A stretch of DNA of 64,000 nucleotides. Origin: JAXDMK01 sp963790325. Its GTDB lineage: Bacteria > Actinomycetota > Acidimicrobiia > Acidimicrobiales > AC-14. Below, in pieces: positions 23,862 to 32,714 of this stretch. Numbering within the stretch: the stretch's first letter is position 1; the number at the start of each line of letters is the position of its first letter. The notes under the pieces were generated by a model. That model was not told the origin of the DNA, did no database searches, and was given only the letters and a program-made list of their open reading frames with translations. Position numbers and translations under genes: made by a program. Location: NCBI GenBank assembly GCA_963790325.1, contig CAWBNY010000003.1, positions 1 to 64,000 on the forward strand. Reading direction: 5' to 3'.

Positions 23862-25602
23862 GCACGTGGAGCGGGTTCGGCACGAACCCGGCCGTCACGT
23901 CGAACGACTCGTCCTTCTCGACCCGGTCGTGGAACCCGCCGCCGGTGAGCTGCTCGCGGTTCAGGCAGACCCGTTCCAGGACGGGGTCGAGGATCCCGAA
24001 GCGCTCGATGCGCTGCGACATCTCCGCGAAGCGACGATGGTGGTTCTCGACGACAGCGCGGACCAGTTGCCAGAACTGGGGTTCGGGCACGCCGAGGTGG
24101 GCCTCCGCCAGCGGAGCGAGGAACCGGAAGTGTCCGGCGAAGATGGCGCTGACGATGGAGTGGCGCAGGTCGTGCGGCTCCCGCCGGAGGAGGACCCCGT
24201 CCACTTCCAAAGGCAGCGTTCCCTGTTCGGGAAGGGCCTCGGGCAGGAGGTTGACGTCCTCGGCGAGGTCCTTGACGGCGATGGCGATCGGGACGTCGTC
24301 GGGATCGAAGATGAGCACGGTGTTCTCACCGTGCGGGCAGAACGCCACGCCGTACTGGTAGAGCCAGTGCAGCAGGGGCGGAAGGAGCGCCTGGAGGAAG
24401 TGCCGCAGCCAAGTCCGGGGATCGAGCCCGGAGCGGTGCACGAGCTCGGCGACGAGGGCGCGGCCGTCGGGGCCGACATGGAGAAGTGATGCCATGGTCC
24501 GCGCCCGCTCCCCGGTCCGTAGGAACTGGCCGACCGGCTGGCGCCAGAGGGCGCCGAGGAGCTCGTGGTAGCGGTACGGGGCGTCCGGGATCTCCTCGAA
24601 GGCCCGGACGCTGGCGCTGGCCACCTCGCCGAGGATCACCATGCGGCACTCGTCGTGCAGGAACGCATCGCCGGCCAGGCGGGCCTGGAGCCACTGCGTG
24701 ACCGCGGGTGCGGCGTGGGTTGGTCGCGGGGCGAGGCCGCGCCACACGAGTGTGTTGCGGATCAGCATGGGCAGCTTGACGTCGTGCCGCTCCGGGTGGT
24801 CGATGTTGGTGACGGTGCGGATGGACTGGAGCGGCAGGTAGCGGTCGTCGGATTCGCCGAGGAGGACGATCCGGCCGGTGGCGACGTCGGCGGCGAGAAG
24901 GGTGGCGACCGCCTCGTCCCAGTGGAAGGGATGCACGGGCAGCCACACGTGGTCGTCTGCGCCATGAGATCCCCGGAGGCGGTCGGCGAACCGGTCACGG
25001 GTGCCGGGGTCGAGCTCGTAGGCGACGAGGCCGGGGTGCGTCCGGTCGGTGCCGGCGGTTCGCGCCATCTCCGGTGTCACCGCGATCCAGAGGAGGCGGA
25101 AGGGGTGGGCCGCCTCCGGTGCGTAGCGGGCGGCGTCGCCGGCCGAGAACCCCAGGCGGCCCTTGTTGAGGACCAGGCAGGGATGGCCCCCTTGGTGGGA
25201 CTCGAGCGCTTCGTAGGGGAGGTCGGCGGTGGCGGTGGCCGCCAGGGCCCGGGCGGCGACGACGGTGTCGGCGTGCTGTGTGGCGGTGAGCTCGCGGACG
25301 ACCTCGCACGTCGTGACGCCGTCGAAGCCCAGCACGGCGCGGGCTTCGAGGAGGAACCGCACCGGGTCGTCGGCCGGCGACGCGAGGTCCTGCTCGATCC
25401 TGGTGACCGACGCCGGGTCGACGATCCAGGAATCGAAGGCGCCGCGTCGGCCTCGGAACCGGTAGCTGACGCCCGGCAGCTCGACCGACCACTGGCCCGG
25501 CTCGTTGCCCGGTACGGGATGCAGCATGTCCTCGTACGACCATTCGGCGACCATCTTGGCGACGAGGGCGCGGCCTGCGGTGCTCCAGGCGGTCGGTTCC
25601 AT
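23854..25602 (-). CDS. NIS siderophore synthetase, IucC-like
   Basis: 582 residues; the ATG at 25602 shares a base with the monooxygenase stop (TGATG). NIS synthetases activate a citrate carboxylate with ATP and join it to an amine or hydroxylamine. Hallmarks: GGHPCLVLNKGRLGF near residue 145, WLPVHPFHWDEAV, KLPMLIRNTLVWRGL, CPHGENTVLIF and VKDLAEDVNLL, with a FhuF-like C-terminal end. The motif set fits the type that adds the second substrate to an already substituted citrate (RhbF/IucC role), by analogy. Soluble. Confidence 0.9.
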   Translation of the reverse strand: MEPTAWSTAGRALVAKMVAEWSYEDMLHPVPGNEPGQWSVELPGVSYRFRGRRGAFDSWIVDPASVTRIEQDLASPADDPVRFLLEARAVLGFDGVTTCEVVRELTATQHADTVVAARALAATATADLPYEALESHQGGHPCLVLNKGRLGFSAGDAARYAPEAAHPFRLLWIAVTPEMARTAGTDRTHPGLVAYELDPGTRDRFADRLRGSHGADDHVWLPVHPFHWDEAVATLLAADVATGRIVLLGESDDRYLPLQSIRTVTNIDHPERHDVKLPMLIRNTLVWRGLAPRPTHAAPAVTQWLQARLAGDAFLHDECRMVILGEVASASVRAFEEIPDAPYRYHELLGALWRQPVGQFLRTGERARTMASLLHVGPDGRALVAELVHRSGLDPRTWLRHFLQALLPPLLHWLYQYGVAFCPHGENTVLIFDPDDVPIAIAVKDLAEDVNLLPEALPEQGTLPLEVDGVLLRREPHDLRHSIVSAIFAGHFRFLAPLAEAHLGVPEPQFWQLVRAVVENHHRRFAEMSQRIERFGILDPVLERVCLNREQLTGGGFHDRVEKDESFDVTAGFVPNPLHVHA

Positions 25603-26903
25603 CAGCGGACTCCGAAGGTGGTGAACGCGGTGGTCTTGGGGAGGTGGTGGACGCTGCGGCCGGCGATGGCGTTGAGGATCACCGCGCTGCGGTAGGCGCC
25701 CAGGCCGAGGTCCGGGGTGCCCACGCCGTTGCGGTGCTGCTCGGCGTTCTGGACGTAGATGCTCCCGCCCACCGATGGGTGGAGTCTCACGCGGTAGTCG
25801 TCGCCGACCTGGTAGCGACCGGACGCGTCCCATGCGATGGCGTCTTCCAGTCGCCGGAGGAACGGGGGTCGGCGCGGCGCGAAGCCGGTCGCGAGAACGA
25901 CGGCATCGGTGTGGTAGGTCGCCTCCGCCTGCTGGTGCTGCTCGACGCAGCGGAGGTCGATGCCGTCGCCGCTTGCGGACGCGGTGGCGGAGACGTTGGG
26001 GGTGATGCTGACCGGATGCCCGCCATCGGCGACGGATCGCTCGTAGAGAAGCTCGTAGATCTCGGTGATCGTCTCGGGGCTGATGGCCTTGTAGAGCTGC
26101 CACTGGGCGGGCAGAAGGCGATCACGCGTGGCCTCGTCGAGGGAGCGGAAGTAGTGGAGGTAGTCGGGGGTGAAGTGCTCGAGTCCGAGTGGTGAGTGCT
26201 CCATCGGGGCGAACGCCGGCGATCGGGTCAACCAGCGCAACGCCCAGGCATGGGCCGGTTGGGCGCGCAGGAGGTCGAGGAAGACCTCGGCCCCGGACTG
26301 CCCGGAGCCGACGACGGTGATGTCGCGAGCACCCCGGAGGCTTTCCCGACGGTCGAGGTAGTCGGCGGCGTGGAACACCCTGTCGCCGAGGAGGTCGGCG
26401 AAGGAGTCAGGCACGACTGGCTCGGTCCCGATGCCGATGACGAGGTTCCGGGCGTAGACCTGCTCCTGCGGAGCACTCGCCGTCGAGGGGCCGATGGTGA
26501 CGGCGAAGGCGTCCTGTTCGTCGCTCCACGCGACGTCGACCACGGTGGCCCCGAAGCGGCAGGAGGGAAGCGACGAGGCGACCCAGCGGCAGTAGTCGTC
26601 GTACTCGCGGCGGCTCGGCCGCCACCGCTCCTTCAGGTAGAAGGGCAGCAGCCGATCGTGGGCGTGCAGGTAGGCGAGGAACGTCCACCGGCTGGTGGGG
26701 TCGACGAGGCTGGTGAGGTCGGCGAGGAACGAGACCTGCAGCATGGCGCCGTCGAGGAGGAGGCCGGGGTGCCAGCTGAAGGCGGGTTTGCGCTCGAGGA
26801 AAAGGGCCCGGAGGTCGGGCACGAGGTCGGTCAGCGCGGCGAGCGACAGGTTGAAGGGCCCGATGCCGATGCCGACGAGGTCGTACGGGTCGTCCGGGTT
26901 CAC
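25602..26903 (-). CDS. L-lysine/diamine N6-monooxygenase, IucD/RhbE-like
   Basis: 433 residues from GTG 26903, overlapping the upstream NIS stop. It N-hydroxylates a primary amine with FAD, NADPH and O2 to build the hydroxamate. FAD motif DLVGIGIGPFNLSLAAL, NADPH motif VVGSGQSGAEVFLDLL, and the C-terminal ATGF motif (VVLATGFAPRRP) are intact. Together with the diaminobutyrate decarboxylase of the same operon, the substrate is likely 1,3-diaminopropane, as in rhizobactin/schizokinen pathways, though ornithine or lysine cannot be excluded. Confidence 0.92.
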   Translation of the reverse strand: MNPDDPYDLVGIGIGPFNLSLAALTDLVPDLRALFLERKPAFSWHPGLLLDGAMLQVSFLADLTSLVDPTSRWTFLAYLHAHDRLLPFYLKERWRPSRREYDDYCRWVASSLPSCRFGATVVDVAWSDEQDAFAVTIGPSTASAPQEQVYARNLVIGIGTEPVVPDSFADLLGDRVFHAADYLDRRESLRGARDITVVGSGQSGAEVFLDLLRAQPAHAWALRWLTRSPAFAPMEHSPLGLEHFTPDYLHYFRSLDEATRDRLLPAQWQLYKAISPETITEIYELLYERSVADGGHPVSITPNVSATASASGDGIDLRCVEQHQQAEATYHTDAVVLATGFAPRRPPFLRRLEDAIAWDASGRYQVGDDYRVRLHPSVGGSIYVQNAEQHRNGVGTPDLGLGAYRSAVILNAIAGRSVHHLPKTTAFTTFGVR

Positions 26904-28579
26904 GTCCGCACCCCGGTGAGCGGATTGGGAACATCGACGTAGATCGACTGGTGCTCGACGGGCCCGACGAGCTCGTCCCGGCCGTCGGCACAGGTGAGCA
27001 AGTTCGCCTTGCACGGGATCCGCGGGGCGTGGAGGAGCACGTCCAGGACCCGGGAGCGGGGAAGTCCGAGGAGCACGTCACGGGCGGTGACGAGGAGCTG
27101 CTCCTCGGGGGCGATCCCGGCCGCGCCCAGGGCGCCGATGATCCCGAAGAGGTTGTTGACGCCGAGGTAGTAGGCGCCGCGGCGGGCGACGAAGTCGTCG
27201 TCGAAGACGGCGTCGAGCCCTTCGGAGGGGTCGGGGAGGAGCCCGTGAAGCCGGTCGGCTGCGCTGGCGGCGAGGTACCAGCCCTGGCTGTCGCGGTACC
27301 AGCCGCCCGTGGGCCAGCCGTCGCCGTCGAGGGTCACGAGCGTGTTCTGGTGGTGAGCCTCGAGGACGATGCCCCACTGGGTGTCGAGCCAGCAGAGCGG
27401 TGCCAGGACCTCCTGGAGGTAGCGGCGAAGCCAGTCCTGGGCCACCTCGACCAGGGGTTGCCCGGTTCGGGTGGAGATGCGGCGCAGGATCTGGCCGAGC
27501 AGCGGCTCGCCGCATCCCGGGCGTTCGTCGAGCAGCGCGGCCACGCACACGGTCGGGGCGCAGGCCGGGAAGGGGTTGTGCCGGATGGCGGTGTCGAACC
27601 CCCCGGCTGCGACGTCGACGCCGATCCACGCCGGATCGGTGATGACACGGAACCGGGGGTGGGCCGCGGCGAGCTGCTGCGCGATCCCGGCTGCCATCAG
27701 CCGGTGCCCGAGCTCGCCCAGCTGAAGCTCGGCCCGGAGGTTCTGGCGACGCGAGTTGGTGATCCGCACGTTGAGGGACAGCTTGAGCATCCAGGGCGAT
27801 CCCGGTCGCCAGACCGTGCGGAGGGAGGAGGTGGGGTACCAGGAGCCGGTGCCGTCGCCGAGGTCGCGGATCGCTCCCTGTTCGACGAGGGAGGCGACGT
27901 CGGGACGGGCGAGCAGCATGCGGGCCTGCCAGGGGTGCAGCGGCACCGCGGCCGTGCCGGCGGGCGTCGGCGGGCGGCAGGCCAGCTCGTCGAGGAGCTC
28001 GCCGGCGGTCCGCTGGAGCGCGGAGCCGGTGCTGACCAGCCCGCGGTCGACCGCGAACCAGCGCAGGGGGAAGTGGCCGAGCAGCTCGGGCGAGAACGCA
28101 GCCCGGTCGTCGCCGTCGAGCTCCTCCCGGCTCTTGGCCGCCGGGTGGAAGGGATGGCCGGCCACCAGCTCCTGCTCGCCGTCGAGGAACGTCGGTGGGA
28201 GCGGCGGTGGCTTCCCCTGCCGGGCGAGGGCGTGCTCGGCGATCCGGCTCCGGGAGTCGAGCGTGCGGGCGATGAGGTCGAGCCGCTGGCCCTCGGTGAA
28301 CTGGCGCCGGCACGCGAGGTCGTCGGCCAGCACGGCGACGAGGGCGACGGCGTCCACCACGACGCCGTCGACGCTCGGGGGGCCGAAGCGGTGCCAACCA
28401 GCGGCGGAGACCGATCGCACCGGTGCGGTGACGGTCCTTCCGTCGCCGACGGGCAGAACGAGGGTCGACGGTGCCACCTCGACGGCGTGCTCGCGGACCC
28501 AGCACCGCAGCAGGGACTCAGCTACGGCGTGGTCGACCGCTGCCGCCAGCGGTTGCTCGAGCATCGTGACGGCGGTCAT
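26900..28579 (-). CDS. NIS siderophore synthetase, IucA/RhbC-like
   Basis: 559 residues, ATG 28579 overlapping the decarboxylase stop. Signature pieces: ELVAGHPFHPAAKSREELD (the HP-x-HP-x-x-K nucleotide motif, about residue 140), MLKLSLNVRITNSRR, VLEAHHQNTLV and a conserved C-terminal helical domain. It probably performs the first condensation on citrate. Two different NIS synthetases in one operon indicate a citrate core carrying two arms, symmetric or not. Confidence 0.9.
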   Translation of the reverse strand: MTAVTMLEQPLAAAVDHAVAESLLRCWVREHAVEVAPSTLVLPVGDGRTVTAPVRSVSAAGWHRFGPPSVDGVVVDAVALVAVLADDLACRRQFTEGQRLDLIARTLDSRSRIAEHALARQGKPPPLPPTFLDGEQELVAGHPFHPAAKSREELDGDDRAAFSPELLGHFPLRWFAVDRGLVSTGSALQRTAGELLDELACRPPTPAGTAAVPLHPWQARMLLARPDVASLVEQGAIRDLGDGTGSWYPTSSLRTVWRPGSPWMLKLSLNVRITNSRRQNLRAELQLGELGHRLMAAGIAQQLAAAHPRFRVITDPAWIGVDVAAGGFDTAIRHNPFPACAPTVCVAALLDERPGCGEPLLGQILRRISTRTGQPLVEVAQDWLRRYLQEVLAPLCWLDTQWGIVLEAHHQNTLVTLDGDGWPTGGWYRDSQGWYLAASAADRLHGLLPDPSEGLDAVFDDDFVARRGAYYLGVNNLFGIIGALGAAGIAPEEQLLVTARDVLLGLPRSRVLDVLLHAPRIPCKANLLTCADGRDELVGPVEHQSIYVDVPNPLTGVRT

Positions 28580-30012
28580 GCCACCGCGCTCGGGCTCGTC
28601 TCGGCGTCGCCGGCCGCGGCGACGAGCGCGAGGAGGCCGTCGATCGCCGAGCGCGAAGCATCAGGGTTGAGGAGCGTGAGCTTCAACCACGTCCGGCCGT
28701 GCCACTCGGTGCGGCCGGTGACGGCCGCACCGTCGACGAGCAGGCGCCGCCGGAGGGCGGCGTTGACCGCGTCGGCCTCCGGTCCGTCGAGGGTGCCGCG
28801 GCCGCGGCCGCCGATGTACCGGAAGACGACGGTGGACAGGATCGGCGGCGCGGCGATCTGGAACCGGTCGTCCTGGCTGAGCCGGGCGGCGGCGTAGAGG
28901 GCTGTGTCGTGGCAGCGGTCGACGAGCGCGCCCAGGCCGCGACGGCCGAGCGCGCGCATCGTCACCGCGACCGGGAAGGCGTCGGGTCGGCGGGTGGTGC
29001 GCAGCGATTGCCCGAGACGGCCGCGCATGCCGGCGGCCTCGTCATCGGGGGCGTTGAGGTACGGCGCCCGACGGTGCAGCGGGTCGAGCAGGCCCGCGTC
29101 GCGGGCGAGGAAGAAGCCGGCCGGGACGGGCTGCCATCCCAGTTTGTGGAGGTCGAGGGCGATGGAGTCGGCGGCGTCGAGACCCTCGAGCAGGTGACGG
29201 AGATGGTCGGAGAACAGGGCCCCGCCGCCGTAGGCCGCATCGACGTGCAGCCACGAACCATGGCGTGCGGCTATGGCGGCGATGCGCAGCAGGGGGTCGA
29301 TGGCGGCGAGGTCGGTCGTGCCGGCTGTGGCGACCACCACCGCAGGACGCCCGCCCAGGCGGCCGAGAACCGCGTCGAGGGCCTCGGCATCCATCCGGTC
29401 GATCGAGTCGACGGGCACGGTGATGACCGCGGCGTCAGGGAGGCCGGCCACGCGTGCGGCGTGCCGGACGGAGAAGTGGGCCGCCTCCGAGTGCAGCACC
29501 GCGATCTCCGGGCCGAGGTGCGCACGGGCGAGGAGCACGCCCATCAGGTTCGACTCCGTCGCCCCCGACGTGGCGCAGCCGCCAGCGGCGGGCGGCAGAC
29601 CGGCGAGGCTCACCATCGCCCGGATGACCTGCTCCTCGAAGGCGACGCCGGAAGGTGCCTGGTCCCAGGAGTCGAGCGACGGGTTCAGAGCGCTCACCGC
29701 CAGGTCGGCGGCGACGGCGACGGCCAGCGGCGGGCAGTGGAGGTGGGCGGCGCACCGGACGTCGCGGGGGTCGGCCGAACCCCAGGCCAGCGCCTCCACG
29801 AGGGTGCGCAGGGCGGCGACCGGGCCGACACCGACGTCGGGGAGCACGGCGCCGCCGAGCGCGTCCTCGATGCGTTGCACGACGACGCCGGGACCGACCG
29901 GAGGTATCGGTCCGCACCGCTTGCGCTCGCCCACCGCCAGCGCGTGGAGGGTGATGGCGAGCAGCGGGCGGAGTGCGCCGGGTGACGCGAGCGACACCTC
30001 TGCCGTCGTCAC
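28576..30012 (-). CDS. L-2,4-diaminobutyrate decarboxylase
   Basis: 478 residues from GTG 30012, overlapping the aminotransferase stop (GTGA). It is a group II PLP decarboxylase that would turn diaminobutyrate into 1,3-diaminopropane. Motifs: GCATSGATESNLMGVL, WLHVDAAYGG, and the PLP lysine in ALDLHKLGWQPVP. Length and motifs match RhbB/Ddc. The pairing with the aminotransferase upstream is the standard two-step diaminopropane supply for hydroxamate siderophores. Confidence 0.9.
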   Translation of the reverse strand: MTTAEVSLASPGALRPLLAITLHALAVGERKRCGPIPPVGPGVVVQRIEDALGGAVLPDVGVGPVAALRTLVEALAWGSADPRDVRCAAHLHCPPLAVAVAADLAVSALNPSLDSWDQAPSGVAFEEQVIRAMVSLAGLPPAAGGCATSGATESNLMGVLLARAHLGPEIAVLHSEAAHFSVRHAARVAGLPDAAVITVPVDSIDRMDAEALDAVLGRLGGRPAVVVATAGTTDLAAIDPLLRIAAIAARHGSWLHVDAAYGGGALFSDHLRHLLEGLDAADSIALDLHKLGWQPVPAGFFLARDAGLLDPLHRRAPYLNAPDDEAAGMRGRLGQSLRTTRRPDAFPVAVTMRALGRRGLGALVDRCHDTALYAAARLSQDDRFQIAAPPILSTVVFRYIGGRGRGTLDGPEADAVNAALRRRLLVDGAAVTGRTEWHGRTWLKLTLLNPDASRSAIDGLLALVAAAGDAETSPSAVA

Positions 30013-31385
30013 GACCCGAGGGGGGTCGCCGCCGCGACGCTGTCGGCCAGCCGTTCGAGGACGCTGTCGGCTTCGGTGTCGGTGATGGTGAGAGGGGGCA
30101 GCAGCCGCACCACGCAGTCGTCGCGGCCGCCCAGCTCGACGATGAGGCCGCGGTCGAGGCACTGGCGACGGATGGCGCGGGCGATGGCGGGGGCGGGAGG
30201 GTGCGCGCCGCAGCTGTCGGGTGGCGCCATCGGATCCACGATCTCGGCTCCGATCATGAGACCCCGACCGCGGACGTCGCCGAGGATGGGGTAGGCGCTC
30301 TGCAGCCGGCGCAACGCGGCCAGAAGGCGGGCACCGACGGTGGCCGCGCGCTCGACCAGGCTCTCCTGGCGGATGACCCGGAGCGTGGCCGCGCCGGTGG
30401 CGAACGCGAGGTGGTTCCCGCGAAACGTCCCGGTGTGGGCCCCGGGCAGCCAGCCGTCGAGCTCCTCGCGGTACACGATGAGGGCGAGCGGCAGGCTTCC
30501 GCCGATGGCCTTGGACACCACCAGGACGTCGGGGACGACGCCGCTGTGGTCGACGGCCCACATGGCGCCGGTGCGACCCACCCCGGTCTGGACCTCGTCG
30601 GCGATCAGGGCGATGCCGCGCTCGGCGGTGATCGTCCGCATGGCCCGGAGCCACCCGTCCGGAGCCGGGACCACACCGCCCTCGCCCTGCACCGGTTCGA
30701 GCAGCATGGCTGCCGGAGGGACGACACCACCGGCCGGGTCGTCGAGCAGACGCTCGACGTAGCGGGTGGCGACCTTGTCACCCAGCTCGCCTCCGATCCC
30801 GAACGGGCAGCGGTAGCGGTGGGGGTAGGGCAGCCTCGTGACTTCGGCCACAGGGCCCCGCACGGGAGTCTTGATCGACACGGTCGCGGTGGCGGCCAGA
30901 GCGCCGAGCGACTGCCCGTGGTAGGCGCCCGTGAAGGCGAGCAGGCCGGACCTGGCGGTGGCGGTCTGCACCAGCTTCCAGGCCGCCTCGACGGCGTCGG
31001 TGCCGGCGGGCCCGCAGAAGTGGACCCGGCCCCGCCGGGCGAGCGCGTCGGGAAGGATGGCGAACAGCTCGTCGATGAACGCGTCCCGCTCGGGGGTGGC
31101 CAGGTCGAGGACCTGCAAGGGGGCGCCTCGCTCCACCATGGAGCGGATCGCACCGACAACCGCGGGGTGGTTGTGCCCGAGCGCCAGCGCACCGGCGCCC
31201 GACAGGCAATCGAGGTACCGGCGCCCGTCGGCGCCCTCGATCGTCATGCCGGACGCCCGGACGGGCACGATGGGGAACGAGCGGGCGTAGGTGCGGGCAG
31301 ATGATTCACGGGCTCGCTGCCGGTCGAGGACCGGTTGGAGGGCGTGGGCTGCGGCAGGTGCGGCTGCCAGAGGGGTCATCGTCAT
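30009..31385 (-). CDS. Diaminobutyrate--2-oxoglutarate aminotransferase
   Basis: 458 residues, ATG 31385. A class III aminotransferase that makes L-2,4-diaminobutyrate from aspartate semialdehyde, with glutamate as donor. Visible: LDCLSGAGALALGHNHP, GAYHGQSLGALAAT, LIADEVQTGVGRTG and the PLP lysine in VVSKAIGGSLPLALI. It is the first gene of the biosynthetic operon (30009 down to 22470). Two iron boxes lie 17-53 bases upstream of its start, so iron repression is expected. Confidence 0.92.
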   Translation of the reverse strand: MTMTPLAAAPAAAHALQPVLDRQRARESSARTYARSFPIVPVRASGMTIEGADGRRYLDCLSGAGALALGHNHPAVVGAIRSMVERGAPLQVLDLATPERDAFIDELFAILPDALARRGRVHFCGPAGTDAVEAAWKLVQTATARSGLLAFTGAYHGQSLGALAATATVSIKTPVRGPVAEVTRLPYPHRYRCPFGIGGELGDKVATRYVERLLDDPAGGVVPPAAMLLEPVQGEGGVVPAPDGWLRAMRTITAERGIALIADEVQTGVGRTGAMWAVDHSGVVPDVLVVSKAIGGSLPLALIVYREELDGWLPGAHTGTFRGNHLAFATGAATLRVIRQESLVERAATVGARLLAALRRLQSAYPILGDVRGRGLMIGAEIVDPMAPPDSCGAHPPAPAIARAIRRQCLDRGLIVELGGRDDCVVRLLPPLTITDTEADSVLERLADSVAAATPLGS

Positions 31386-31401
31386 GGGACCAGGTAACTA
31401 G

Positions 31402-31415
31402 TTAGGCATACCTAT
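31402..31415. promoter_or_regulatory. Iron box (DtxR/IdeR-like), site 1 of biosynthetic operon
   Basis: TTAGGCATACCTAT fits TTAGG-N4-CCTAA with one mismatch. It lies between the end of the decarboxylase gene and the aminotransferase start, 17 bases before the ATG, where a bound repressor would block transcription. Confidence 0.7.
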
Positions 31416-31417
31416 TG

Positions 31418-32680
31418 TCAAGCATTAGGTAGCCCTAATTCATCTCCTGGGAGGGAGCAGACGAGCCGGGGAGGGGGAGGGTGCTGCAGGAAGTGCTGGA
31501 TCGCGAACTCCCAGCCGTAGGAGCCGGCTTGGGGGAAGACGGCGACGTCACCGGCGCGGATCCGGTCGACCCGCACGTCGCGGGCGAGCACGTCCTCGGG
31601 AGTGCACAGCTCACCGACGACCGTCACCAGCTCTCCGCCGATCTCCGGGCGGTCGACACCCGTCGGCCACCGGTCGGCCGGGACGACGGCGAAGCGATGG
31701 ACGATGTCCCAGGAGGCGGGTAGCAGGAAGTGGTTGATGCCGCCGCGGACGACGGCGAACCAGGAGCCCCGGGCGTACTTGAGGTCGACGATCTCGGCGG
31801 CGTACCAACCGCAGTCCGCCACCATCCACCTCCCCGGCTCGAGGACCATGCGGCACCCGGCCGGCGGACGCAACTCGTGCAGACCGGCGGCGAAGGTGGC
31901 GACGTCGAAGGGGTCGCCTCCTCCGAAGGCGACCCCGAGACCGCCGCCGGCATCGACCAGCCGGAGGTCGACGCCGGCGGCTCCGGCCGTGGCGACGCTC
32001 CACTCGAGGCACCAGCGGACATAGGCCAGGTGGGCGACGGCGTCGAGGTTGCCCGACACGGCATGGATGTGGAAGCCGAGCACATCGACGCCCGGCTCTC
32101 GCTCGGCGTGGTCGAGCGCTCGGCGCACGTCCTCCTCCGGTATCCCGAACGGCGTGGCCCGCCCGCCCATGGCGAGCGCGCCGCAGATGTCCACCCTGGC
32201 CGGGTTGACGCGGATGGTCACCGGGACCGGGAAGCCCCGGGCGCGGCCGATGGCGGCGACCCGCTGGAGCTCGAGACGGCTTTCGATGTTGATCGCGGTG
32301 ACGCCGGCCTCGACGAGGTCGCACAGAAGTGGCGCGCTCTTGCCGGGGCCGCTCGCCACCGCCTGGAACCTACGGCCGGCGCGCGCCGCCGCATCGCGCA
32401 CCTGGCGGGCTTCGGCCGCCGACGCGACCTCGAAGCCGTCGACGACGCCGGCGAGCGCATCCACCACCGGCGGGAACGAGTTCGCTTTGACCGCGTAGAA
32501 GACCTCCACCCACGGCGGAAGTGCCGACCGGAGGGCAACGGCGTTGGCGGCGGCGACCGATGGGTCGTACAGGTAGGCGCTCGCCGGGGGTTCGAGGGTC
32601 GCCAGCACATCGAGCACGTGTGTCGGGATCGACGCCACCGGGTGCGCCTGGGCGCCGGCAGCCGACGGGGGGTACTCCAC
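31418..32680 (-). CDS. PLP fold III decarboxylase of siderophore locus (PvsE/SbnH-like)
   Basis: 420 residues from GTG 32680, with AGGAGA five bases before. Alanine-racemase-type barrel with the PLP lysine in VFYAVKANSFPPVVDAL, then GFHIHAVSGN, LVDAGGGLGVAF, LEPGRWMVADCGW and the second active-site motif GELCTPEDVL. It is distinct from the ornithine decarboxylase at 15843-17021. In vibrioferrin and staphyloferrin B loci, related enzymes decarboxylate amino-acid-bearing intermediates. It is the last gene of the uptake/export operon, and its final codons contain an iron box. Confidence 0.85.
   Translation of the reverse strand: MEYPPSAAGAQAHPVASIPTHVLDVLATLEPPASAYLYDPSVAAANAVALRSALPPWVEVFYAVKANSFPPVVDALAGVVDGFEVASAAEARQVRDAAARAGRRFQAVASGPGKSAPLLCDLVEAGVTAINIESRLELQRVAAIGRARGFPVPVTIRVNPARVDICGALAMGGRATPFGIPEEDVRRALDHAEREPGVDVLGFHIHAVSGNLDAVAHLAYVRWCLEWSVATAGAAGVDLRLVDAGGGLGVAFGGGDPFDVATFAAGLHELRPPAGCRMVLEPGRWMVADCGWYAAEIVDLKYARGSWFAVVRGGINHFLLPASWDIVHRFAVVPADRWPTGVDRPEIGGELVTVVGELCTPEDVLARDVRVDRIRAGDVAVFPQAGSYGWEFAIQHFLQHPPPPRLVCSLPGDELGLPNA
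31425..31438. promoter_or_regulatory. Iron box (DtxR/IdeR-like), site 2 of biosynthetic operon
   Basis: TTAGGTAGCCCTAA is an exact TTAGG-N4-CCTAA palindrome. It is inside the last codons of the upstream decarboxylase gene, 23 bases from site 1. The same box pair occurs before the uptake operon at 40849-40888. Confidence 0.75.
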
Positions 32681-32714
32681 GCAGTCTCCTTGGTGGTCGA
32701 TTGCAACCCTCCTG